DNA from: JAZKID01 sp965247525
Lineage (GTDB): Bacteria; Pseudomonadota; Alphaproteobacteria; Rhizobiales; UBA4765
DNA length: 64,000 nt
Direction: 5' to 3'
Assembly (NCBI GenBank): GCA_965247525.1
Contig: OZ252015.1
Span: 434,001-498,000 of the forward strand
Part shown: piece by piece, positions 16,441 to 24,674 of the stretch
Layout: every line of letters begins with the position of its first letter
Numbering within the stretch: the stretch's first letter is position 1
The notes under the pieces: model-generated
The model's database searches: none
What the model saw: only the letters and a program-made list of their open reading frames with translations
What the model was told of the DNA's origin: nothing
Translations under genes and position numbers: made by a program

Positions 16441-18374
16441 GTGAATTTCGCTTTGTCATATATGTTATCCGCTTCGATATAATTCTGATTTGGGACGCTT
16501 GCTCCATAACGTGTAGGCATGCAGGGGGGGTGGTTTTTTTTCCAGTTCAAGTATTTTTCCATCATATTTTCATCAGCAAGGTAAACGTAAAGCAATTTCC
16601 ATGTAGGGTTGTTATATCCATACGCCGCTCTGCCGGCTTGTATCGACAGGCTTAAAATCGCTTCTTGCTCATTTTCCATAGCAAATCGAGAAGGTGTGAG
16701 TGAAGTTACCGTGTGCCACCATATATGGTCGTTATGAATATTGTATGGGATTAAAGTTTTTTGTGGTTTTGTCGTGTAAGAAATCACCGATTTTAGTGGT
16801 ACATTTTGATTTATTACACGGGCCGCCTCCCCTGCAGGAACGCAATACGCGAACCTTTGTTGTGTTTCATAAGCATAGCTGGCGGCGCCAGGAATAAAAA
16901 AGATCAAAACAAAAAATTTCATTTTGTTTTGGTGACGATAATTAAATTCAGAAAGTCGAGATAGCCCCCACATTGCAGGAACAGTAGATAAAATGATCAG
17001 TCCAAAATTACCCGTACGCCAGTTCCAATCATGATTTTCTGAAGAAAAAAAAGTAATTGAGCCAACTGTTATAATCGCAAACGCACAAAGCAGAGCGGCA
17101 TTTTCATGCTTGTTTTTGTAAAGCTTGTAAATCAATGCCGGTACTAAAAATAAAGACAGGCAATGCAATGGGCCAAATTCGGTAAGAAGCGTTAGAAAAA
17201 ACAAATGCCAGTCGTTTGCTGAAAGTGAAAAAACAGGTTGTTGCGTAAACCAGGAGACGGGCATGGCGTGAGCAACCAGGAAACTTTGATGCCCAAGAAA
17301 TGTGAAAGCTTGCGGCACAAATAAAATTACAAATGCAAAAAAGAACGTCACAAAATACGCCGGCGTTAAATTAAAAGCATACCAAAACAGAAGGCGGCGC
17401 CAGTCTGTCAGGCACATCAAGGCGTAATATGTCAGAAAAATAACGGCAAAAAAGATGCCTGTAATTGACGAATAGAGCGGTGTCATTATGGCAAAAAGAA
17501 TGGCCGCCAATGCACTTGACCCTCGCCGGTTCGCAAAGGCCTGCGACAGACATATTAGTGATGAAAACCCTAAGGCAGCCGCAAATAGATAATGATAGAG
17601 CCAATGCCAATAGGCCGCCATCTGCGTAATTTGCAAAGGGTTCCACCAATCGGACGAGTATGGAACATGCAACACGAAATCAAGGCCGTAAAACGTCAGA
17701 GCCATCGCTGCAAAAATCTGCCATGCCGAAAATAGTTTCGGCAGAAACAACTCAACAAACTTCATGAATAGAAAATAGAACCAGCCGATTGCAAAAATTG
17801 CGCTGGTGACAAGTAAGGCACTGGGCCACGCGTGGCCAGCGATGCCACTGTAAACCAGCGCCGGATACATGTAAAAATAATAGCCGTAACTAATGGGGAT
17901 GCTGAGATCGAGAGGGTGCGCCGGCTTTAAACTGTTTGCACTGAAACCTGCGATAAACCCAAGACCGCGAAACTGGTCAAGATTGTTGATACCGCCTTCA
18001 AAATAGCACCATTGTGCGGTAACAAAAACGCCAGTGCCTGCTAGAGCAAGCAAAAGAATTGCGATGCCTGTTTTCGTTTGAAGACGATATCTCGCTTGCT
18101 GCATGATATTGCGGCGATGAATGATGATTTTTGAAAAAGCATAAAGAGCAGCTATTGCACAGATAACCTGCGCAACTGGAAGCACAGTACCAATTTGCGA
18201 AAACCCGACTATGCTAATGAGCGCGGGTATAAAACCATAGCCAAGAAGCAAAACCTGCCAGAAAGGCAGCGCACGAAAAACTTTCAGCAAATAGAGCGTC
18301 CGCACGCCAATTAGACCAAGGCCAATAAGAACGGCCACCATATAAAGCGCGGCGAATATTGATATAGCGAGCAT
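16419..18374 (-). CDS. Large polytopic membrane protein, GT-C/DUF2298-like
   Basis: A 651-residue protein with about 12-14 hydrophobic helices and a C-terminal soluble domain of about 130 residues. A loop between early helices reads 'YFEGGINNLDQFRGLGFI' and 'SIPISYGYYFYMYPALVYSG'. In position and composition this resembles the extracytoplasmic loop of DUF2298 or GT-C-type lipid-linked sugar transferases, where acidic residues precede an aromatic 'NYYYFG'-like segment. A later 'SSENHDWNWRTGNFG' could be a second loop. A glycosyltransferase role is inference. It overlaps the small membrane gene downstream by 22 bases. Confidence 0.78.
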   Translation of the reverse strand: MLAISIFAALYMVAVLIGLGLIGVRTLYLLKVFRALPFWQVLLLGYGFIPALISIVGFSQIGTVLPVAQVICAIAALYAFSKIIIHRRNIMQQARYRLQTKTGIAILLLALAGTGVFVTAQWCYFEGGINNLDQFRGLGFIAGFSANSLKPAHPLDLSIPISYGYYFYMYPALVYSGIAGHAWPSALLVTSAIFAIGWFYFLFMKFVELFLPKLFSAWQIFAAMALTFYGLDFVLHVPYSSDWWNPLQITQMAAYWHWLYHYLFAAALGFSSLICLSQAFANRRGSSALAAILFAIMTPLYSSITGIFFAVIFLTYYALMCLTDWRRLLFWYAFNLTPAYFVTFFFAFVILFVPQAFTFLGHQSFLVAHAMPVSWFTQQPVFSLSANDWHLFFLTLLTEFGPLHCLSLFLVPALIYKLYKNKHENAALLCAFAIITVGSITFFSSENHDWNWRTGNFGLIILSTVPAMWGLSRLSEFNYRHQNKMKFFVLIFFIPGAASYAYETQQRFAYCVPAGEAARVINQNVPLKSVISYTTKPQKTLIPYNIHNDHIWWHTVTSLTPSRFAMENEQEAILSLSIQAGRAAYGYNNPTWKLLYVYLADENMMEKYLNWKKNHPPCMPTRYGASVPNQNYIEADNIYDKAKFTWIACKN

Positions 18375-18427
18375 TTGCCTAGATTAGGAGTGATGGCTCA
18401 TAATTTCCATCACCAACCGCAAAAATA

Positions 18428-18736
18428 TCAATGCGTCCACATCTGCTTTCGGCTGACCTTGAAATTGTCGGCATAGGCTTTTGTCGAGGGCTTAGCAGGT
18501 GCGTTTTCTGGTTCGACCTCATAAGCGATTTGATTGCGCTTGGCATATGCCTCGGCTTCTTCCAGCGAAATAAATTCAAGGCTGACCTGACGGCGCATAT
18601 CGTCGCTGGCAGTCCAGCCCATTAACGGCTCAACCGCAGTCGGTGACGATGGCTCATATTCGACGATCCAGCCATTCGAATTTGCCTTGCCAGACTGGGT
18701 CGAAGCTTTTGGTGACTTAAAAATGCGCGCTTTCAT
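18428..18736 (-). CDS. NDUFS4-like complex I accessory subunit
   Basis: A 102-residue protein of the ETC complex I subunit family (NDUFS4/18 kDa), an accessory subunit shared by alphaproteobacteria and mitochondria. Typical elements are 'MKARIFKSPKASTQSGKAN', 'WIVEYEP' followed by 'EPLMGWTASDDMRRQVSLEF', and the C-terminal 'SYADNFKVSRKQMWTH'-like end (here AYADNFKVSRKQMWTH). It presumably stabilises the NADH-binding arm of NADH:ubiquinone oxidoreductase. It stands alone, separate from the nuo operon, as is common in the class, and supports assignment to Alphaproteobacteria. Confidence 0.93.
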   Translation of the reverse strand: MKARIFKSPKASTQSGKANSNGWIVEYEPSSPTAVEPLMGWTASDDMRRQVSLEFISLEEAEAYAKRNQIAYEVEPENAPAKPSTKAYADNFKVSRKQMWTH

Positions 18737-18867
18737 TTTTTGACCTTAATATGAAATCTGCCTGATGCGAAGCCATAATGTGATTCGACATTTCTCCCAT
18801 TTGTTTTACGCTCAATGTCTGGTCGCCCAAAATTGAAGCATCAATATATTTTTAAAAGGCTTTTAAA

Positions 18868-20100
18868 ATGACAATTGGTAACGATAAAACACGATTGGCG
18901 CCGTTTGAGAAAGCGTGGCGTTATTTCCAGCTCAACGATGCTTTGCCATCAAATAAGGGCTTCGAGCGAACCTATACCAGCGCGCCTTCGGTTGATAATG
19001 AACGGCTAAAAGCCGTTTATGAGCAGTGGTTCGGGTCAGGCAACAAAGACAGTTCCGACTGGGACAAGTTTGCACATAAATTTCAAAGCATAAAAAGCTA
19101 TGCCGATATCAATACTGACCAACAAAGTGGGATTAGCTACGATGAGTTTTGCAAAGCGCTTGGCGCGAAATTGGCTGATGGTTGTTATGAGCTGACGCTC
19201 GACGCCCTCAAAACCGCAAATGTTTTCAGTGCTGAGGAAAAACCTTTTGTGCTTGCCGAGCCAGAAAAAACACGCCAGCTTTTAGACCTGCTCCCAAAAC
19301 CGGAATATATAATGCCGCGCATTCGTGCAGCCAATGCCAATGATCCAACGCAAGCTGCGCAGTTGCGGCAGACCTTGCGCACTGCAATTAAAAGCTTTTC
19401 GCAGACTTTAACCCAAAATACAGCAGGACTTGATGAAACGGATGGCAGCGCAGCACTGCCTGTTTTCAAAGATATCGGTTATCTTTTCCGGTGGCTGGAT
19501 AATGGCGGCGGTATGAACTCTTCTGGTGATGGGCTTGCCACGGCAGAAGACATTTCATCTTGCATTGAGACTTTATACGACATCTGGTCGCCGGCAATGA
19601 AGGATGGTCTCAATGACAGCGTGAAAAAACTTGAAGCCGATGAAAAGATTTCGGATCTGGCAAAAAAAGAGCAAGCCTCAAAATTAGAAAAAAAAGACGA
19701 CGACGAAAATGAAGACCATACCGCAAAATTGTCTGGATGTGAGGCAATTGCTAAATTGCCACCCGACGGTTATTTACCAGCTGAAATGGTCGACGATTTT
19801 GTATCGCGTGCGTACCAGTATGTTTTGCACAGCAGGCGCGATAGCAAAAACAAAGACAATTATGGCCTTCGCTGCCTTCTCGCGTTGAAATCAGCAATAG
19901 CTGGGAACTACCAAAGCATTGACCAGCTTTTAATTGAAGAGATCAGCGGTGAATTGAAAAAGCTGGATGACTACAAAGACAAAACAGTTATTGTTTCAGA
20001 CATCAGCTGCTTGAAAGGCCAAGTTGATAACGAACTGACTGCAGCATTGGCCAAAGTCAACTGGCGTAAGGGCGACATCGCAACCTTGCCGGAGATTTAA
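18868..20100 (+). CDS. EF-hand-like orphan protein (family member 1)
   Basis: A 410-residue soluble protein I do not recognise as a named family. There is no signal peptide or TM. Residues 80-94 (DINTDQQSGISYDEF) look like an EF-hand loop with a two-residue insertion, and residues 217-229 (NSSGDGLATAEDI) look like a second, degenerate one preceded by a helix and followed by 'SSCIETLYDIW'. A highly charged Lys/Asp/Glu stretch (about 255-290) separates N- and C-terminal helical halves. It is monocistronic, with AAAAGG about 8 bases before the ATG. It shares features with the genes at 35678, 51427 and 62368. Calcium binding, protein binding, or neither are all possible. Confidence 0.85.
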   Translation: MTIGNDKTRLAPFEKAWRYFQLNDALPSNKGFERTYTSAPSVDNERLKAVYEQWFGSGNKDSSDWDKFAHKFQSIKSYADINTDQQSGISYDEFCKALGAKLADGCYELTLDALKTANVFSAEEKPFVLAEPEKTRQLLDLLPKPEYIMPRIRAANANDPTQAAQLRQTLRTAIKSFSQTLTQNTAGLDETDGSAALPVFKDIGYLFRWLDNGGGMNSSGDGLATAEDISSCIETLYDIWSPAMKDGLNDSVKKLEADEKISDLAKKEQASKLEKKDDDENEDHTAKLSGCEAIAKLPPDGYLPAEMVDDFVSRAYQYVLHSRRDSKNKDNYGLRCLLALKSAIAGNYQSIDQLLIEEISGELKKLDDYKDKTVIVSDISCLKGQVDNELTAALAKVNWRKGDIATLPEI

Positions 20101-20139
20101 ATTACGGTTTGAAAAACACTCTAAAATTTTTGGGAGAAA

Positions 20140-20201
<62 letters not shown>

Positions 20202-20216
<15 letters not shown>

Positions 20217-20311
20217 TATTCATCATTTTAAAAACGCATTGCAGTCTGGCTTTAATTGCCGTTCGGGGTAAACCCTCACTGTTCCTGCGCTACGCTCCGT
20301 ATTCATCATTT
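20202..20311. repeat. 27-base direct repeat of the tRNA-Pro 5' end
   Basis: The 27 bases at 20202-20228 (the first 15 bases of tRNA-Pro plus 12 bases of its leader) recur exactly at 20285-20311, separated by 56 bases. The second copy is not part of a full tRNA. It may be a scar of slippage, unequal recombination or a vanished insertion. It involves the 5' end of the tRNA, whereas integrases usually use the 3' half, so an attachment site is less likely. Confidence 0.85.
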
Positions 20312-20400
20312 AGGCGTACCCAAACGCCAGATGAAGCGTCTAGCTATACCGACTGACACGCGAAGCGCAATGGTCTTTTCACCTCATGCTTGCCATTTGC

Positions 20401-20904
20401 CTAATGGCTGGCCGGACATCCCGTCTCGCCACAAAAATGCTTGTTGCGCACATGGTCACCGATTTTAATGTGAAAACGACCGATTGCCCCGCTTGCCAGC
20501 TCTAAAACTGCAGAAACAGGCACTCCTGATGAAATAACATCCTGCGAAAAAGGCTCCGCGTTTCCTTTCAGGCTGGCAATCCGGCCATCGTTTTCAATAA
20601 ATATCATATCAAGGGCGGCGGGTGTATTTTTCATCCACATCGACACTGCCCTTGTTTGCTCGTCAGCCATCAGGAACAGCATCCCCTCGCCTGCTTTTGG
20701 CGCATCGCGAAACATAAGACCCATTTCGCGTTCATGCTCGCTTACAGCAATTTCAACCTCGAATAGATGCGAGATATTGTCAGCGCCAGTAATCGTAAGC
20801 GGCTCCGTCCGGAGTTTTGGCTGGGGCGCATCCTTTGCAAAGGCTGGCGTAAACGTGAATAGGAAAAAGGCAATTCCAACCGCGACACGTTTAGGCATAC
20901 TCAT
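20401..20904 (-). CDS. DUF192 family exported protein
   Basis: A 167-residue protein with a signal peptide (residues 1-23, ending AFA before KD) and a DUF192 domain. Conserved landmarks are 'FEVEIAVSEHEREMGLMFR', 'GEGMLFLMADE', 'VSMWMKNTPAALDMIFI' and 'VLELASGAIGRFHI'. The family is widespread and of unknown function, and is often exported in proteobacteria. The gene lies 5 bases after the double cold-shock gene on the same strand, a pairing seen in many alphaproteobacteria, so the two are likely cotranscribed. The C-terminal tail has two Cys (FCGETGCPASH), an unusual feature for the family. Confidence 0.92.
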   Translation of the reverse strand: MSMPKRVAVGIAFFLFTFTPAFAKDAPQPKLRTEPLTITGADNISHLFEVEIAVSEHEREMGLMFRDAPKAGEGMLFLMADEQTRAVSMWMKNTPAALDMIFIENDGRIASLKGNAEPFSQDVISSGVPVSAVLELASGAIGRFHIKIGDHVRNKHFCGETGCPASH

Positions 20905-20909
20905 AAGAC

Positions 20910-21500
20910 TTAATGTGAATGAGGGATTGAAGAGCCTTCTTCAGGGCGCACTTCAGCAGCCATCAAGCCTTTTGAGCCATTGCCAAATTTGACATACACA
21001 ACCTGACCGGGGCGCAGCTCGGTGACGCCATACCGGCGCAGCACTTCCATGTGAACAAAAATATCTTCGGTGCCTTCGCCGCGTGTAACGAAGCCATAGC
21101 CTTTAATCCGGTTAAACCATTTCACGACCGCTCGCTCCAAACCAGATTCAGGGATGACCTGAACATGGGTACGCGGCGGCGGCATTTGTGAAGGGTGAAT
21201 GGCGGTTGATTCGTCCATCGATAAAATACGTAGCGCCTGCATACCGCGTGGGCGGTTCAACACTTCAGCGACAATACGCGCGCCTTCATAGGCGGTTTGG
21301 AATCCATCACGGCGCAGGCACGTAACATGAAGAAGGACATCAGGCATGCCATTGTCTGGCACGATAAAACCAAAGCCCTTGGCAACATCAAACCATTTAA
21401 TTGTGCCTGAAATTTCGATAACATCGACGTGAGGATCGTTCGCGATATCATGATCAAAAAAAAGTTCAGCGCTTTCGACGCTATCGTTTTTCGTATTCAT
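20910..21500 (-). CDS. Tandem cold-shock domain protein
   Basis: A 196-residue protein with two cold-shock (OB-fold) domains, at about residues 28-95 and 122-187. Each has the RNP1-like motif: GTIKWFDVAKGFGFIVPDNG with VLLHVTCLRR in the first, and AVVKWFNRIKGYGFVTRGEG with IFVHMEVLRRYG in the second. It should bind single-stranded RNA or DNA as a chaperone. Double-CSD proteins of this size are typical of alphaproteobacteria. The ribosome binding site AAGGGTGAGCC lies just before the ATG. It heads a two-gene unit with DUF192. A short hairpin-bearing region (21501-21712) separates it from the divergent tRNA-Glu. Confidence 0.94.
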   Translation of the reverse strand: MNTKNDSVESAELFFDHDIANDPHVDVIEISGTIKWFDVAKGFGFIVPDNGMPDVLLHVTCLRRDGFQTAYEGARIVAEVLNRPRGMQALRILSMDESTAIHPSQMPPPRTHVQVIPESGLERAVVKWFNRIKGYGFVTRGEGTEDIFVHMEVLRRYGVTELRPGQVVYVKFGNGSKGLMAAEVRPEEGSSIPHSH

Positions 21501-21712
21501 GGCTCACCCTTAACTAAAACTACCGGCTAACCTCTATGTTAGAGGTCACCATATGGAAAACATATCAAGATTCGTCCTGTTCCCCAAGTTTTGCTAAAAT
21601 GCCACTCATCGAAGCAGGGTGCAAGGGCTTTGAAGGCGCTTTAACAGCCTGGTCAATGGTTTGGCTTGATTATCAGGCAGGCTTCAGCTATGGCCTTCGT
21701 CATCACCGATAC

Positions 21713-21787
21713 GCGCCCATCGTCTATCGGTTAGGACACGTCCCTTTCACGGACGAGAGCGGGGTTCGATTCCCCGTGGGCGCGCCA
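21713..21787 (+). tRNA. tRNA-Glu (TTC)
   Basis: Acceptor GCGCCCA/TGGGCGC, D-arm with CTATCGGTTAGGAC, anticodon loop CTTTCAC carrying TTC, T-arm GGTTCGATTCC, discriminator G and encoded CCA. Confidence 0.96.
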
Positions 21788-21866
21788 TTTCAAGCCATTC
21801 GAAAAAGCGGGCAATTGCCAAAACCTAAGGCAAAGACTTCATGATATAGGGCCTTGGCTTCCAACC

Positions 21867-22160
21867 ATGAAAAGCGACAAACAATCTCATATTCTTAACG
21901 CGTCTTCGAACCTTCTGGGTATCTGCTTCCTGCTGATTACAGGCATCAAGCTCACCAACAATAATCTTGCAACCTATGCCGATGAAATTGGCATCTTGGC
22001 TGCTTTCTGCTTTCTGGCTGGATGCTTACTTTCCTATCTGTCTCTGCGGACAATTGAAGCAAAAAGTATTCTATACGAGCATCTTGCCGACTATGCTTTT
22101 TTGTTGGGCCTTTTCACCCTCTTCTGCGCTGTTTTAATTTTTGCTGTGCAGATCCGGTAG
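21867..22160 (+). CDS. Small three-TM membrane protein, unknown function
   Basis: A 97-residue hydrophobic protein with three predicted membrane helices: about residues 15-30 (LLGICFLLITGIKL), 42-62 (IGILAAFCFLAGCLLSYLSL) and 76-95 (FLLGLFTLFCAVLIFAVQI). I do not recognise the family. There is no clear Shine-Dalgarno, and the next gene is convergent, so its expression is uncertain. Confidence 0.65.
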   Translation: MKSDKQSHILNASSNLLGICFLLITGIKLTNNNLATYADEIGILAAFCFLAGCLLSYLSLRTIEAKSILYEHLADYAFLLGLFTLFCAVLIFAVQIR

Positions 22161-22178
22161 ATGTGACCACTCCGCCAC

Positions 22179-23597
22179 TTACAGTTTTTTATAAGCGGCC
22201 AAAGCCTTGTCGCGTGCTTTTGCATGGTCGACGATTGGCAATGGATATGTTTTTCCTAAAACAACACCTGCCTTTTCTAAAACATCGGCGCTGGCTTCAG
22301 ATGGTTCGTGAATATGCTTGTCTGGCAAGCTTTTCAATTCAGGCACATATTTTCGAATATAATCACCGGCCCCATCGAATTTGCGACTTTGCAAAGTGGG
22401 ATTAAAAATACGAAAAAAGGGTGAGGCATCCGCGCCGCAACCGGCAACCCATTGCCAGTTAAAACTGTTATTTGCGAGATCAGCATCGACAAGAGTGTCC
22501 CAGAACCACTTTTCGCCGTCCTGCCAGCTGATCATAAGATCTTTGGTTAAAAACGATGCGACAATCATGCGCACGCGGTTGTGCATATACCCGGTGTGCC
22601 ACAACTCGCGCATTCCGGCATCGACAATCGGATAGCCCGTTAAGCCCTGCTGCCATGCTTCAAAATGTGTTTTATTTGCTGCCCATGTCAGTTTTGAAAA
22701 CTCTTTTCGAAACGGCTGATCAGGCAGCGCGGGATAGTAACTGAGCAGCTGCGTTGAAAATTCGCGCCATGCAAGTTCAGACAGGAATTTTTCAATTCCT
22801 TGCGTCTGGCCATGATGTGCGGCGTGATATTTCGCTTTATGCCAGACCTGACGCGGGCTGATTTCGCCCCAGTGCAGATGTGGCGACAGGTCCGACGTAG
22901 CGTGGACGCCTGGATGATCACGTTGTTTTGGGTAGGTTGCACACCGCTCGTCTAAAAACTCTGAAATTCTGTACTGTGCATTTTTCTCACCCGGCGACCA
23001 TCGTTTTAAAAAACCTTTTGCCCAGTCTGGTTGATGTGGCAGCAAATGCCAGTCTGACAGGGTCTCGCTTTTGACAGCTTCAGCTGCGTGAATTTTTGGC
23101 ACCGCAATAGGGTCAGAAATTTTCTGTGCCCGCAGCTTGTTCCAAAACGGCGTGTAGACTTTGTAGGGTTGGCCTTCATTGGTCAAGATTTCTCCCGGCT
23201 CAAATAGAAGGGCGCCGCGGCAAACAACAGCTTCAATTCCATGTGTTTTTAGAAAGGCGACCAGCTTTTTGTCATTTGCCATAATGGCGGGTTCAAAACA
23301 CGCACTAAAAAAAACGCGAGTTGCGCCTGCTTTTTTTGCGATATCAAGAATCTGAGTTTGCGTTTCTCCTTGCCGCAAAATCATCGGGCATTGATGGCGG
23401 CCCAAGCTTTTCGTTAAATCCTCAAGAGAATGGTGAAGCCACCACTGGCCCGCCGCCCCCATAGGCCAGGCGCCTGCATAAGCCGGGTCGTAAATGTAAA
23501 CTGGCAAGACTTTGCCAGTTTGAGCGGCGGCGGACAGCATTTCATTGTCAGAAAGGCGGAGGTCTTGCCTGAACCAGGCGATGGAGACTGTGGTCAT
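22179..23597 (-). CDS. phrB: Deoxyribodipyrimidine photolyase
   Basis: A light-driven FAD enzyme that reverses UV-induced cyclobutane pyrimidine dimers. The 472-residue protein has the N-terminal antenna-binding Rossmann domain (AWFRQDLRLSDN, 'VLPVYIYDP') and the C-terminal FAD domain. FAD/DNA-binding landmarks include 'GEISPRQVW', 'FLSELAWREFSTQLL', 'GYPIVDAGMRELWHTGYMHN', 'VRMIVASFLTKDL' and 'NNSFNWQWVAGCGADASPFF', all typical of class I CPD photolyases. It is a single gene. The presence of a photolyase suggests exposure to sunlight. Confidence 0.95.
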   Translation of the reverse strand: MTTVSIAWFRQDLRLSDNEMLSAAAQTGKVLPVYIYDPAYAGAWPMGAAGQWWLHHSLEDLTKSLGRHQCPMILRQGETQTQILDIAKKAGATRVFFSACFEPAIMANDKKLVAFLKTHGIEAVVCRGALLFEPGEILTNEGQPYKVYTPFWNKLRAQKISDPIAVPKIHAAEAVKSETLSDWHLLPHQPDWAKGFLKRWSPGEKNAQYRISEFLDERCATYPKQRDHPGVHATSDLSPHLHWGEISPRQVWHKAKYHAAHHGQTQGIEKFLSELAWREFSTQLLSYYPALPDQPFRKEFSKLTWAANKTHFEAWQQGLTGYPIVDAGMRELWHTGYMHNRVRMIVASFLTKDLMISWQDGEKWFWDTLVDADLANNSFNWQWVAGCGADASPFFRIFNPTLQSRKFDGAGDYIRKYVPELKSLPDKHIHEPSEASADVLEKAGVVLGKTYPLPIVDHAKARDKALAAYKKL

Positions 23598-23678
23598 GTT
23601 AAAAATCCACTTTGTTTTTTCAGACTATGCCTTACGCTTGTCACAGGCCTTTAGGCAATCAATCACAGGACCTCGCTC

Positions 23679-24395
23679 ATGCTTAAATCAGCACTCACTT
23701 TCGCGATTTTCCTTTTTCTGGCAAGCGCCGCCTCTGCGCAGAGCGACACGTCGGCTTATGATAATATTCAAAGCGTGTATATACAGAACACGTCTGGTAA
23801 AATTGACATCAAAGCCGAGGGAAGCAAAGTCAGCATTACAACAAACAAAATTAATTTTGGGACGCAATGTGAGCTGAATACAAAAGCTGAAAAAGGCCAG
23901 CTTTTTATCGAGGCCAAGAAAAAGTCTTTTTTTGCCAGCGATTGCGTGATTGATTTCCTCATCCGCGTTCCGCGCGCAACCAATCTGCAGATTCTCAATG
24001 GTTCGGGCGATGTCTCTATCAATGATGTAAGCGGCAAAGTGCGTTTTAATCTTGCAAGCGGCAGTTTGCGCGCCAACGCCCCGCTCCATGATTTTTACGG
24101 TGAGACGGGGGCCGGCGATATTACAATTAACAATGCTGCAGGGTCTGGAAAGCTGCAAACCGGTAGCGGCGCAATTATGATCAATTTTATCGGCAAGCCA
24201 ACCGGCCGTCTGCAGCTTGAAAGTGGCAGCGGCAATATGACTGTTGTTCTCAACAAAGGCGTTGAATCTTACGCTTCTTTGAGCAGCGGCTCTGGCAAAC
24301 TACAAACCGAAAACCCTGTGATCCCCGGCGCGCCGTTTCTGATCGATGCAAACAGCGGATCAGGCAATTTAACAGTTTTGAACAATCCCAACTGA
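23679..24395 (+). CDS. Secreted DUF4097/GIN-like beta-helix protein
   Basis: A 238-residue protein with a signal peptide (residues 1-20, LASAASA before QS) and a repetitive beta-rich mature part. Runs such as 'NGSGDVSINDVSGKVRFN', 'TGAGDITINNAAGSGKLQTG' and 'ESGSGNMTVVLNKG' have the G-S-G-turn periodicity of DUF4097 or putative-adhesin/GIN beta-solenoids. A single Cys pair (in QCELNTK and SDCVID) could form a disulfide. It is exported, probably to the periplasm or cell surface. Function in the family is unknown. It is a lone gene, convergent with and directly touching the FlhB-like gene. Confidence 0.82.
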   Translation: MLKSALTFAIFLFLASAASAQSDTSAYDNIQSVYIQNTSGKIDIKAEGSKVSITTNKINFGTQCELNTKAEKGQLFIEAKKKSFFASDCVIDFLIRVPRATNLQILNGSGDVSINDVSGKVRFNLASGSLRANAPLHDFYGETGAGDITINNAAGSGKLQTGSGAIMINFIGKPTGRLQLESGSGNMTVVLNKGVESYASLSSGSGKLQTENPVIPGAPFLIDANSGSGNLTVLNNPN

Positions 24396-24674
24396 TCAGG
24401 CGAACGGGCTTTTCTTTTTTGAAGCGCGCATCACAAAGCCTATGACTTGCGCAACCGCTTTATAAAGTTCGACTGGAATTGTATCGTCGAGCTCCACAAC
24501 AGAAAGTGCCGCCGCAAGTTCTGCGTTTTTTTCAACGGCGATATTATGCTCGGCTGCTTTTTTGATAATGGCTGCGGCAACATCGCCCCGCCCTTTTGCG
24601 ATCACCCGCGGCGTGCCGGGATGTTCATATTGCAGGGCAACGGCAACCTGTTCCGGCTGTTCTTTGTCACTCAT
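24396..24674 (-). CDS. FlhB C-terminal-domain-like protein
   Basis: A 92-residue protein resembling the cytoplasmic substrate-specificity domain of FlhB, without the membrane part. Visible elements are 'ALQYEHPGTPRVIAKGRGDVAAAI', 'AAEHNIAVEKNAELAAALSVVELDDTIPVELYKAVAQVIGFVM'. The autocleavage motif NPTH of true FlhB is replaced (here 'ALQYEH' continues to 'PRVIAKG'), so it resembles the non-cleaving FlhB2/FhlX-type proteins. It overlaps the upstream fliK-like gene by 4 bases (ATGA), so both probably act in hook-length control and export switching. Confidence 0.88.
   Translation of the reverse strand: MSDKEQPEQVAVALQYEHPGTPRVIAKGRGDVAAAIIKKAAEHNIAVEKNAELAAALSVVELDDTIPVELYKAVAQVIGFVMRASKKKSPFA

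Noticed and set aside
22166..22178. Thirteen-base match to a tRNA D-arm (accactccgccac, also in tRNA-Cys)
   Set aside because: Too short and partly inside the photolyase gene border; no acceptor or T-arm nearby. Chance match is likely.
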